Below are positions 1 to 44,800 of a stretch of 64,000 nucleotides of DNA, one piece after another; within the stretch, counting starts at the first letter, position 1, and each line of letters starts with the position of its first letter. Source of the DNA: Onchidella celtica (lineage: Eukaryota; Mollusca; Gastropoda; Systellommatophora; Onchidiidae); contig OZ007574.1 in the NCBI GenBank assembly GCA_963931925.1, positions 33,243,961-33,307,960 on the forward strand. The letters run 5' to 3'. Under the pieces are notes generated by a model, which saw only the letters and a program-made list of their open reading frames with translations, did not search any database and was not told where the DNA came from. The position numbers were made by a program, and so were the translations under genes.

Positions 1-153
1 CTATCAAAGCAAATTTGAAAGATATTTCCCATTAGTTTTAGAGAAAATCAGCACTAAGGGCCAACGATCTGACATAGTAGTGCACTATTAAAAATACACG
101 AAATATCATAAAAACCACAGAAAAACTGTGGGGTCGCAGCAGGGCTATAAGCA

Positions 154-621
154 AAGTCAAAATTGGGCAAAAAGAAAAGGTTGTATGTTGAAAAGCCCCG
201 CGTGAGAAATAAAACCCAAACAATACAAAGCAAACTAAAGAGAAGACAGAAAATACACAAATTTTCGGCTTTCGCCTTTGTCAAGTGAAAAAAAAAACGA
301 AGAATAAAAGACTTCAACAGGAACGAAGTGAAACAGTTTACTTAGCTGCGAGTTCTTGCTTCGTTAGCAGCACCAAAGCACGTCCGTCCGCCAAAAGCAT
401 GGAAGCACGAAGTAGAAGCAAGAACTCGCAGCTAAGTAAACTGTTTCACTTCGTTCCTGTTGAAGTCTTTTATTCTTCGTTTTTTTTCACTTGACAAAGG
501 CGAAAGCCGAAAATTTGTGTATTTTCTGTCTTCTCTTTAGTTTGCTTTGTATTGTTTGGGTTTTATTTCTCACGCGGGGCTTTTCAACATACAACCTTTT
601 CTTTTTGCCCAATTTTGACTT
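154..621. repeat. Long near-perfect inverted repeat (207-bp arms, 54-bp spacer)
   Basis: Bases 154-360 and 415-621 are reverse complements with only small indels in A/T runs. The arms are members of the dispersed repeat family also seen at about 640-900, 7440-7870, 10860-10945 and 12200-12345. RNA from here would form a 200-bp hairpin. Confidence 0.85.
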
Positions 622-639
622 CACTATTAAAAATAGTCA

Positions 640-905
640 AACTATGGGAAAAAGAAAAAGTTGTCTATAGCAAAGCCTGGCGTAAGAAATAATGCAGAAA
701 CGATACAATAAAAGGGCAAGGAAAAGGTAAGAGACAAATCAAGCTTGCAAGCGATTGATCTTCTACAGGAATAAAAAGGTAACAGGGTGGAAAAATTGAA
801 CCAGTAAAATAGTTAAGCATTTGAACAACAAACAAAAAAGCGTAGAATGTGAGACCAATAGGAGTACTTAGCTGCTGTTCCAGACTTGGATTTTCAGAGC
901 GTGGC
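640..905. repeat. Dispersed repeat family (GTAAGAAATAAT type)
   Basis: This stretch shares GTAAGAAATAATGCAG, ACAAATCAAGCTT and a TTGAACC segment in the same order with 7440-7870 and parts of 10860-10945 and 12200-12345. The element class is not recognised. Confidence 0.55.
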
Positions 906-1208
906 GGGTACGTATTAAAAATAGGTGGTCTTGGAAATGCCCATAACAGATTTACAATGGAATTGAAAAAAAAAAAAATTCTAATACTTCAGAACGAACA
1001 TTCTTAACCAAATTCTCCAACATAAGCGCCATGATTTGCTCATTTAAAGTAGGGAAACAGCGTTGCCTGAGCCTTACGAGGTACAAATAAATAAGTCTCA
1101 ATTTTGTTGTCTCCAATCAGAATTTCATGACACAATTTCCGGTAAGACGTAGTGTATGCAATTAATGTTATGTCTATATATGATGAGGAATTGTATTTTA
1201 ACGAATAT

Positions 1209-1558
1209 TGTTTGTCTGTCTGCCTGCCTGCCTGTCTGTCTGTCTATCTACATATCTATTTATCTACTAACCTATCGACCTACCTACCTACCTACCTACC
1301 TACCCATCTACCTACCTACCTACCGACCTATCTACCTACCTACCTACCTATCTACCTACCAACCTACCTGCCTACCCACCTACCTACCAACCTATCTACC
1401 TACCTACCTACCTACCTACCTACCTACCTACCTACCTACCCACATAACCACCTGCCTGCCTGTCTGCCCGTCTGTCATTCTGTCTTTTCTATCTTACTGT
1501 CCACTAGTGTCTGCTCGGTTGCCAGTGTGTTCTCTGCCTGTCTGTCTATCTGTCTGTT
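1209..1558. repeat. CTGT/CCTA tetranucleotide microsatellite
   Basis: Imperfect CCTA/CTAC and CTGC/CTGT tandem repeats lie about 80-430 nt upstream of exon 2 of gene 1. They produce spurious Tyr-Leu-Pro-Thr open frames. Confidence 0.95.
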
Positions 1559-1635
1559 AGACAAGCCATCTTGCCAAATGAGACACAGCTTAAAGGGAGA
1601 AACCATTTTTTTAATATAATTATGAGCTCCTACAG

Positions 1636-34395
<32,760 letters not shown>

Positions 34396-36600
34396 TTTCC
34401 ATTACGATGTTCCTTTCATCCTCAGCCGTAAAATTCAAACTCAGACTAAAACTGCTAGAGAATTTCATTCAATTGTCTTGCATTCTGGGTAAAAAAAATA
34501 ATCTGGGGCCAGTTCCAGTGCAAATGTGGAGTTTGGAAATGAACATTTAATTCGAGCGGAAAGATTTACATTAATTTAGATAAAAAGACCAGAGTAACGC
34601 GATTTAATGCTTACGCTGGGCTTCACATTGGTACATGAAGTCAGTAGTAGGCATACTTTTGGGTGCACAACATTCCAAATTTGAATACCCAATCACAATT
34701 AAGACAGCGTTCACGTATGAATTTTGAAGGCCATACGACCAAAGTATAAATCATGTGCAGTTCACATTATGTTCAGAACAAAACACATTTCAGGCAACTG
34801 GATTACTTCGTTAAATAATAACCAGCTCGTTGAGATCAAGTTTCTATTATTTTCAAAACCAAGAATTCAATCCGTGTGGGGACATAGCTGGCTGCATCAA
34901 TTTCAGTAATCCTAATGATCAAGAATGAAAATGTTCCTCCCGAGGATGAAATACATACGATGTTCCAGGGACAAATTTGGTGTTTTTAAGAGCAGGAAGG
35001 GTAAAATCTAGCACGTGTAGCTTCTCGTGAACTTTGAACTGGTATAACAGGAATACGTATGGATAGTGGTATGAAAGCAAACAACAACATAAACGCTCTT
35101 GACTTTCCAAACCATTCTTGCCATTTGGGGCCTTCGGCACGGGACTGTGATACGTATTCGTATCTTTGGTATTAAAATTTATGGCATCTCAAAGTTTCTA
35201 TTAAACTTGACCAAAGAACTGGTGGTATTTGAGAGCATTGTGGCAACTGCATGCAAACCTACTTCGCACGTCCTCTGGAGCCATTGCATAATAGACCTTA
35301 AAATTCTGTGGAAAATACGAAAAGCTGAATCCGACGAATAATAGTACCCCACTCGTCCGGGTTTGGCCAGGATGGGGTCCAGCTGCGGCTGGCAAAAAAG
35401 GCGTGGGTCTAAACATTACAAAGCAGCAGCGATGTCTGGCTTCTGCTCTTTTCTCACTACTCCAGGTTGAATAAAACATGGCCCCACAGTAATCTCGCCT
35501 ACAGAAATCGCTCGACGGCCAAGGTTACGACTGCGGCGGCCCCAAAGGCTACTGGAACATTCCGAAAAACACAAAAATCGCATGCACGCTGGACCATCAA
35601 CCGCATCCGGATGAGTGTAATCATCTCCTTTTTCGGCTTTGTAAGTAAACTCAACGTCACTTTAGCCACAGCCGCAGCCGGACCACTCACTGCGAGAAGA
35701 GTGGGGTTCTAGCTAAGGAAGAAAGCGGAGCTGTTGTATATCACTATAAACATACAGTTTAATGTGATTGTTTTTGTTTATGATGTCTTTTGTGTGCAGA
35801 TTGAACCTTTCGGGGTTCTGTCTGTCGCATGGTGTAAAACACAAGAATTCATTCATGTCTTTCTTCTGAAGGTCAATTCATGTGTTCTTAGTGTGGATTA
35901 AGACTTTTGTGGATTATAATTTTTGAAGTAGTATTTGGGACATGTCCAGTTTCTTACCGATCTATTTGTAATTAAAATTTAAAACAATGATCTTGAAAAT
36001 TATAAGCTTAATGACGATGGATATTAAATTACAGCTTTTCAGGGAAACTTTTACTTTAATCAATGAATTGGAGATACATATTATTGATGTCAGGACTAGC
36101 ACAGTCCTTGTTTTGTAGTAATGCTTTAAACAAACCTGGGTTCGATCTCAGAGAATAAAAATTCACGTACTATTTTACGTGGAAACAACGGTCTCCTTGG
36201 TTTAGTGTATATTTATCATTTAGACTTTTGATTTGATTTGCTTTGATTTGGTGACAGGAACCAGAATTTTAGCGCACCAGGCACCCCACAAATGCTCCTC
36301 CTCCACTGCAAGATCCATTCGAGGGTTCTCCTACTTATGGTCCCAGTGGCCAGCTGGTTCCATATATATCGGGTTCGTCTGGCCTTGTCGTACATCCTTC
36401 TCTCATCTCGTCTGTATCCGACCTCAATCATTTTGGTCATCATTTAGACTATGCACAACTAATATGCTTTTGACACTTAGAATTAGCCGCGTTTACCACC
36501 AGCTTGTATATCTAGAATCTATATCAATCGACCTACCTATGACAAAAAGAAAATAATTGATAAAATATCTGAGTCGATTAGAAGTATAATTATACTGCCT
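34396..36600. other. Downstream of gene 1; unidentified minus-strand frames at 35.2-35.7 kb
   Basis: Mostly unrecognised. On the minus strand, 35499-35690 opens MSGPAAAVAKVTLSLLTKPK and 35201-35479 reads PTPFLPAAAGPHPGQTRTS. The local GC content and Ala/Pro composition stand out, but I recognise no family. It could be a small gene, a processed pseudogene or chance. Confidence 0.25.
35470..35475 (+). terminator. Candidate polyadenylation signal of gene 1
   Basis: AATAAA lies about 1.07 kb after the gene 1 stop codon. It is the first canonical hexamer I noticed downstream. Real 3' UTR length is unknown. Confidence 0.3.
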
Positions 36601-36607
36601 GGTTATG

Positions 36608-36894
36608 CACAGGGATACGTTGGTTTAGGGGTGAGCTGTGCGCCTCTCATTCCGAAGGTATCGGGTTCGATTCCCGGTTGGTGCAGGCATGCTGGAATAT
36701 TTGGGGGAACATTCCTGTCCCTGACCCTACGATAGACAGGATCGAGCAACTAGATAAGGACGAAAAAGTCGGATGGCCCGTGTGCACTTTGCGCATATTA
36801 AAGACACCTTGGCAGTTGAAAGTCGAGAAGAGCAGGCCTAATAAGGCCCCTGACCGGGCAAAATTCTAAAAACAAAACTTAATCTCTACCACAC
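36608..36894 (+). mobile_element. tRNA-derived SINE with intact pol III boxes
   Basis: The A box is TGGTTTAGGGGT (36621-36632) and the B box GGTTCGATTCC (36664-36674). The body matches the minus-strand SINE at 1858-2172. It ends near a CA repeat. Confidence 0.85.
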
Positions 36895-37720
36895 ACACAC
36901 ACAAATCCCACAAAAGCAGGAAGAAGAAAATACAAACGAGAAAAGTGAGGTGTAAATGCCAAGAGCGGCAAACGTCCTTTAATCAAGACGTAAACACAGA
37001 ACAGTGAAGCGGCGGTGAAAGGAAGAAGAAAAATAAGTGATCAAGAAGGGGATCGAACTCAAATGTTCTCTAAATAATTTTCTTAGTGCTCTGTCTCCCT
37101 CAACCTTCTGCTTAACTTGACTGACTACACAGGACAAAGAAATGTGCTGGACAAGGAAGGCCGAAATCCAGCGGGTTACGATACCGGATCAGCTGTATCA
37201 TAGAACATCATAGAACTCGGAGGGTGAATATTATGTCGAAGGGCGTATATATATTTCACCGTTCACACCTTTCACCTACGCCTAGTTCATCCACTGCAGG
37301 ATATAGCCCTCCCATAATGATTTCCATTCTTCTCTGTCTGATTTCCTCATCCATGATGGGAAATTCCTGCTCTCTGTTTTATGTCGTCTTTTCCATCTTC
37401 TTCTCGGTCTTCCTCTTGTCCTTCTTCTTGTCCTTGGTTGCCACTCAGCGCAACGTTTTGTCCACCTATTGTCATTCACCCTTCTCAGTATTCTCACATT
37501 TCCAGCTCAATTCCACTTTTGATGTAGCATGAATGTTACTATGTCCGTTACTGCTGTTGGTTTTTCTTATTTCAGCGTGGGGGATTAAGGGCGCATACAC
37601 GCTGTCTATTTATGCAACTGCCTCGGAAATCACAGTTACAAAAAAAAATAAAAAAATTAATGATCATGCCAACGGTAACATACACACATACACATAAAAT
37701 ACTAGCACGCCCAAAACTAA

Positions 37721-38434
37721 AGAGGCCCATACATGTTAAAAAAAAGCGTCAAAGCATTTTGATGTGAAATTTTGATACAAAATTTTGATGCACATTTGCC
37801 CTCACACGTATTAGTGTTTTCCTATCAAAATTCATTATTGCCGAAATCTTCGACATGGACACATCAGCGGCCATAGCACTAGTGTTCGCATTGGACTCTG
37901 ATGACCCGCCTCGTAAACGTCGGAAATGGTCGAAACAGTGGTTGTAAAAACGGGTAACCTACGGACATGTCAACCTCCTCCAAGAATTACGTCTTAACGA
38001 ACCAGAAGACTTCCGTAACTTCCTTCGAATGGATGCCCCATCGTTTGATGAGTTACTCGGCCTTGTCGATCCATTGATAAGGAAAGAAGACACTGTCATG
38101 CGTCCATCCACACCACCAAGTAAACGCTTGTCCATCACACTGAGGTACCTGGCGTCTGGAAATTCCTTTGAAAACTTGAAATTCCTAACAGCAAGATCTC
38201 CGCAAGCGATTGGAAAGTTGGTTATTGAAACCTGCGAGGCCATCATCCTTTGTCTGAAGTTTGATCAAAATTTTTACGGAAGCCCACACACGCATAAAAA
38301 ATTTGACGAGTCGTCAAAAAATATCAAACGGGTTTGATCCGTCAAAATTTTGATTCAAATCATTTTTTGACATCAAAACGCCCTACACACAGTCAAATTT
38401 CGTATCAGCTTTTTTTGAACGTGTATGGCCACCT
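37721..38434 (+). mobile_element. Harbinger element, internally deleted
   Basis: TIRs AGAGGCCCATACATGTT and (inward) AGGTGGCCATACACGTT are flanked by TAA on both sides (37718-37720 and 38435-38437). It contains the N-terminal part of a transposase and then runs straight into the right terminal region. Confidence 0.82.
37855..38337 (+). pseudogene. Harbinger transposase N-terminal fragment
   Basis: It starts MDTSAAIALVFALDSDD and KRRKWSKQWL, meets a stop at 37945, then stays in frame with GHVNLLQELRLNEPEDF, FDELLGLVDPLIRKEDT and SKRLSITLRYLASGNSFE. This matches the N-terminal region of PIF/Harbinger (HARBI1-like) nucleases. The DDE catalytic part is absent. Confidence 0.82.
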
Positions 38435-38437
38435 TAA

Positions 38438-39690
38438 CTCCAATCGTAACGCCTTTGACGATTGTGGCGTCATCGAAACTTGTCTACGTCTAGGCTAAAC
38501 CTATGCGGTTACTGTTTTTTGGCAAAGCTTCCGGTTTGGCGCCGTTGTCCAATTGACAATTAATATAGACGTCTGTATTACAATCATTTGAAACAACAGG
38601 AGCATCTTCACTACTGAACTTCGTACACATACGATTGATAAGCAGGTTCGTGAGGTGTAATAGAATGTTTGTCTTCTGGCTGTACGATTGAAAGTTACAC
38701 ACCAAAATCATAATTGTATGGTTAGAAGATTTAGATCTCATGTTGTGTTTTATTTTTGTCTGACTCAATTGATACGTAAGATCGACATGAAAGGAGGTGA
38801 GGAAGAAATCACTAGTTAGCCAATAAGATAGAACACTGAGGCATGCATAGTGTCACCATGTTCAACAAACGGGGCAAGAGGGGCATGTGGGTGCATTATC
38901 ACCGGAATGCACTCCCGCAGTGAATATGTAGGCATAGAAATGATATAAAGAAAGATCGAAAGATTCTCTGACTGTGAAAAGGAACGATGATGTAGGAGTA
39001 CACAAGCTAAAAACTGGCAGTTTGCATCAAGACATGAGCATAGGCCTAAAAATTACAAACTGGACAGATCTAGAACAGTTCAATTAAATTAAATGCAGTA
39101 AAAGTGAAATATAACTTTTTATCATGGCTCTGGATTTTCTACACGCCTTACTGTGAGATGGAAAATTGGTAGTTGATATAAGTTATCACCCATCCACCCA
39201 ACCCAACCGCCTCCACATTATGTCACAAGTCTCACCTTTCATTATATTAATAATAATATGTATTTTTTGACACTAGTGCTGGGCGGCTTTAAGCAAAGGG
39301 CAAAAAAAATTTTTGGTATGAAAGTCAAATCAAGCTCCGGTGAAGTCACTATCATATTAATTATTATGTATTCAGAAAGACTCGAGCAGGCCTGACATTC
39401 CTGAACCAAATTGGTGGCTGTTTCAAGAGTGTCAAATATCACTGGCTTAGCGGTCTTGTCCACAGCATCCGCTCCGCTATTTTTACGGAAAATGATGAAT
39501 GAAGAACTCTATTTGCCTCCATAGCAGCGAGGAGCGGAGAGGAACGGATGCTGTGGACAAGTATACAGACCATGCAAAGAGTGTTTTACGTCATTGTCAG
39601 TTAAAAATAGCTGATGCTGTGGGCCAATACATTTTTTAGAAAGACAAAAGGCTGAGTATGAAACAAGAGATGTGTTTCAGTTCATTTTTA
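38438..39690. other. Intergenic sequence without recognised features
   Basis: No exon or transposon end was recognised here. Confidence 0.4.
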
Positions 39691-40110
39691 TGATTATTAG
39701 CTGTGGTCCCCGGCCCTGCCCAGGATAAATCTATTTATTAGCTTCAGCTCTGGGTGATTATAATGGATCTGCTTCACATTCCCCGTTCCCGTAGGTTTAT
39801 ATTATCGTTGTTGTTGTTTATTTTTAGATACGCCAAAATCTCTTTGTGCGTTAACGCTCTACGCACCTCGTCAATATTCAAATGGCAAGAATCAGTGGTG
39901 CACTGCGCAGCATGTTTAATAGTGAACACATATGAGGATGTGTCATGTATTCGTGAAAATGAAGAGCCGGAGGTAGTCAATTAGGGACATAAAGCAAATT
40001 AAAAAAAAAAATTACTTCCTTACTATTTCAAGTCTCCATATTTAAAAAGGAACCTTTCACGGGTCGAAAGGAAGACACATCGTCGCTGCAGGATTCTAAA
40101 CGGCTAACTC
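39690..40110. repeat. Dispersed repeat (CCCGGCCCTGCCC family), copy 1
   Basis: It starts near CCCCGGCCCTGCCCAGG and is colinear with 46056-46420: AGGTTTAT, GTTGTTG, ATAGTGAACACAT and CATTTCAAGTCTCC-like ends. A third, short copy lies at about 63388. Confidence 0.65.
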
Positions 40111-40309
40111 TGAAAATGCAGTGTGCTGGTTTTTTTTCCAGAATTAAGAATAATAAGAGTGACATCACATGACACATCCTATAAATAAAATAAGCCCTGG
40201 ATATGTAATCGGAAATATTTTTAGTATCAGTACCAATTCCCAGCTCCAAAATGTGTATAATAGCCTTGCTTTTCAGTTTTTTTCACTCTCCTGTAAAATT
40301 TACCAGGCC

Positions 40310-40460
40310 TGTCAGAAGTCCGCGGATCCGCAATAATCCGCGGTTCGCCCGCTTCCGCGGTTCGCGCTCCGCGGGCGGGCTGCGAGAAGTCGCGACCGCG
40401 GGCCGCGGTTTCAAGTCGGCGGGTCGTAGTTGTTATATTGGCGGGTCGCGGGCAAATATC
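40310..40460. other. GC-rich CCGCGG island
   Basis: About 150 bp of very high GC content with repeated CCGCGG and GCGGGTCG motifs lies in AT-rich surroundings. It resembles GC-rich termini of some DNA transposons, but no partner end was found. Confidence 0.4.
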
Positions 40461-41840
40461 TGGCAACTTTTTAATTTTATCGCGTTCGACTTCCTTCCGG
40501 TTTTGTGTTTATCTTTGCTTTCCTCCAGTTTTCGAAATGCGAACAAAGACAAAATTTCTATCTACCCACGTTGTATTTCGAGTGCCACAATCTTCTTTAT
40601 TTGCTTTTATCTTGTGGTATTGTCTAAATATTTAAGTTCGTTTTAGTTTAAAGTGTAGACTAGATTGTCCTAGGTTAGTTAGACAGTGAGAGGTGTGTTA
40701 AATTTCATCGGGGCGCGATCGATGTCGGTACTGGGCCATCGACATCGCAACATTTTTCACGAATCGGTGGACTTAGTTTTTATTAATCAGTAGATCTATC
40801 TACTCAGCTAAAAAAAAGATTGTACCAAAAAAAAAAGAATCTAGATCTAGTAGTGAATAAAAATCTTGTGTCTGTGTGATGAACTTAGTCAAGTCATGAG
40901 TCCGACTCTTCTAGACTTAAACTTCTTAATTTAGGTAGTATGTTGAGTTGATAGGTAGAATTAATAGAAAAACAATTTAATATATTGGCAATATTAGACT
41001 GGTCTTTCGCGCATGCACAGACGTCTTTGTAAATTGTAAAAAGTTAGAATGTATATATTACAGTGAACTGCTTGTGGGTAATATCTTGTGAAGAGGCAAC
41101 TTTTGTATCTTGATGACATTATTACCCATTTTTAGACAATCATATGTGGAAGTGAATTGAAGAATTGAATGTGTAGTGTCTTCAAGCAAGTTTGTTTGTG
41201 TTTGTCGCGAATGTGGTTTATAGCAAACGACTGCAATTCAAGAGGAAAACACACACTCGACGAACACACTAAACTTTCCTTCTGGAATTAATTAAACAAC
41301 TCAAATGAAATAGTTTTGTCAGGCCTGTAGGGCCACAATAATGTATTGAGTTAGCTAAATAAAGATAACATATATAAATGAAATGACTATCAGGGTAACT
41401 GCAAAATAAGAATACAATTTTAGAATGGACAAAAAGGTCCTAGTACTGGATCAAATATAACTAATGACTCATAGGATATTTAATACAAATTATAGTCTTC
41501 GCTGTCTCAGCACACGCCAACTCAATTGCAATGGCTCAAGTCATATATTATAATACTGGCACTGCCTGGCTGTGACTCTAGGAGTAGACTCCCATACTGC
41601 TGGTAACATGTGAATTCTGACATACAATTACAATGCATACCATTTTCTCCTGGCTATCAAGAACCAGGGAATATCAACAAGAGCGTTGGATGGTGGACAA
41701 AGTCGGGGAGCTATTAGCTGGAGCTCGTCATTTCTAGGCTCCTCATATAGATGGACTGCTCTACTGCGTCTCTGTTTCGATCTGGCTCGAAAATTAGCCG
41801 ACCACTTCGCAAAAGGAAACTTTTCTGCATGTGATAATGG
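40461..41840. other. Intergenic sequence without recognised features
   Basis: AT-rich; nothing coding recognised. Confidence 0.4.
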
Positions 41841-41842
41841 AC

Positions 41843-44800
41843 ATAAGATAAGATAAGATAAGATAAGATAAGATAAATTTTATTCGTCCTTGTACAAGGA
41901 AATTTGTTTTGATCATTGAATACATAACAATACAGTTACAGAAGCAGAAAGTATGATATATAGCGCGCGCACACACTGATAAATGAACAAAATTAACAGT
42001 GCACACAATATGCTTCCCTAACTAAAACACATTGACCTGACACGCAGGACATAATTCAACTGTGCACAGATTACGATCAAGATGACGACATTATTGTAAC
42101 ATCCTAGTTGATGGTGGAATAAACGATTTAAAGTAGCGCTCAGTTTTAGTTTTCTTTGACAACAGCCTTAAACTTCTTACAGATCTTATATATTCTTTGT
42201 TCAGGGGATGTTGGGGGTCATTTATAATAATATTAGCTTTTTTAATACAAGCACCAGTGTACAGCTCATCAAAATATGGCAGATCACAGATACAAATTTT
42301 GGATGCTTTTTTAATTAAAATATTGATCTTATTTTTATCTTTTTGTAAGATGTTTCCTCCCCAACAGACAAATCCACACATCAAAACGCTCTGAATAGCC
42401 ATGGTGTAAAATATTTTCAGAATGCTTTTGCTAACTTTTAAAAAGCGGAGCTTTCTGAGGAAATACATGCGCTGGTTGGCTTTCTTGTATACATATGTTA
42501 CATGCGCATGCCAGTTAAGCAATGAATCAATAGTAATGCCAATATATTTGGCCTCTGTGACAATTTCGACCTCTTCATTGTTGATAGTAAGAGGGTAAAC
42601 AGGATCGTTGTTATTTTTCATAAAGTCAAAAACAAGCTCTTTGGTTTTCTTAACATTCAGTAGAAGATAGTTGTTATTACACCAACAATGAAAGGATTGT
42701 ACAATGTTAGAATATTCGTGGCCAGAGTTAGGTAAAAGGCCTAAAATAGCAGAGTCGTCAGCAAATTTAAGAAGGTAAACGTTGTTGTGTGTCACAGTGA
42801 AATCATTTGTATACAATGTATACAAGGCAGGTGACAGCACGCAGCCTTGAGGGGCTCCTGTGTTTGTTGTGAGTAATTTGGAAAATGTGTTGTTTATATC
42901 CACAAACTGGTTTCTCTGTGTTAGAAATTCGAAGATCCAGCTCTTTAAAAAAGAACTCACGTGTAGGTTGGTAAGCTTTTGAAACATTAAGTGCGGTTGT
43001 ATGGTGTTAAACGCAGACGAAAAAGCGACTAGGAGCACACGAACACAGGTTTTACCAGTGTCTAAATGACTGTAGATGTTATGCAATAAAAACAATAAGG
43101 CGTCTTCTGTGTTCCTGTTTTCTTTGTATGCAAATTGCAAAGGGTCGAGATTTTGTTTGACCTCCTTCGTTAGTTCAGTTAAAACAAGTTTTTCAAAGCA
43201 TTTAAAGATAATGGAAGTTAATGCAACTGGGCGAAGGTCGTTCATTTCAGATATTTTTGGTTTTTTGGGGACAGGTAAGATTTTTGACAATCTCCAAATG
43301 TTTGGTATGTAATGGTTTTGAAAGGATTTGTTGAAAATGAAAGTAAAAATTTTTGCTAGTTGTTCAGCACATGTTCTCACTACTTTGCTTCCAATGTTAT
43401 CTGGTCCAGATGCCTTTCTTTCCTTAACAGATTTAAATTGTTTCACAACAGCATCATAATCAAAACAAATATTACATTCATCATTATCAAAATCAAAACT
43501 GTCTCTTATTTCCTGGTGTTGGTTGGAGAAATCGTGTTTGTCAAAGCGACAGTAGAACTGATTCAATTCATTGGCAAATTCGCTTTCATTCACAACATTC
43601 ACTTTATTCTTCATACAATCGTACCCCGTAACCTGTTTCATTCCCTTCCACACAGATGACATGTCATTTGATTTAAAACTTGCATCAATTTTATCTTTGT
43701 ATTCTTTTTTACACACTTTGGTTCTCTTTTTAATTTGTTTGTTTACTTTAGCGAGGTCGCTTTTACTATATTTTTTTTGGAGTCTTTTTTTGTCAACAAT
43801 AGCTTCAAGGCATTCTTTTGTTAACCATGGTTTACTATTTGGATACACACACACACTTTTCTTAGGTATAATTAGATCTTCACAAAACTGGATGTAGGAG
43901 TTAACAGTAAGAACAAGGTCGTCTAAATTAGTACATGTGTTTGTAAAAATGTCCCAATCTGTGCAGTCAAAACAGGCTTGAAGTTGGTCGCAGGCCTCGT
44001 CTGTCCATGTTTTTATTACTTTGGTGTCTGCTTTATAAGTTCTTAACACAGGTCGATACTTTGGTTGCATAGATATCATAAGATGGTCTGAGTTCCCCAG
44101 TGGTGGTAGAGGGAAAGAACGATAGGCGCCAGTGATATTACAATAAAATAAGTCCAGAGTGTTCTCGTCTCCAGTAGGAATGGTGACATATTGGGTGTAG
44201 TGCGGGATGTTGTCCATGGTTGCATGATTAAAATCTCCTTGTATGATGTGAACAGCGTCTGGCCATTTTGATTCCTGTGTATTTATGATGTTATGAAGGG
44301 TTGTTGCAGCGGTGGTCTTGTTAGCATCTGGTGGTATGTAGACGGTGTTGAAAACCACATTTTTAAACTCACGGGGTAGATAGTATGGACGAACGTTTAC
44401 AGTAAGAACCTCAACATCAGGTGTGCAGATGTTGTTTACAATAGTGATGTTGTTGGCATGGGCCCAGCGTTTGTTGATGTAAATGCAAACACCCCCGCCT
44501 TTAGATTTTAATGATGCTTCTGTCCTGTCCTCTCGATATAAAATGAAACCATCTATACTTGTCTCGTCGTTGGTGTTGCTAGGGTCGAACCAGGTCTCAG
44601 TGAATGCAATAGCCGAGGCATCTCGGTAGTCGTGGCACCGTTTCGTACAACATTGTAATTCATCTAGTTTGTTACTCAGCGTGCGACAGTTACCAAATAA
44701 AACAGCAGGAAGAAATGGTCTTGATTTTCTTCTCTTGTTTCTCACTTTTATGCCGCCTCTTCTACCTCTTTTCCTTTGTTTTTGATCAGGAAAAAAGTAC

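Noticed and set aside
1152-1619. Signal-peptide exon of gene 1 upstream of 1636
   Set aside because: The frame is a CCTA/CTGT repeat translation without a suitable donor or phase.
36612-36690. True tRNA gene
   Set aside because: Box A and B are intact, but the sequence runs directly into the SINE body shared with the 1858-2172 copy.
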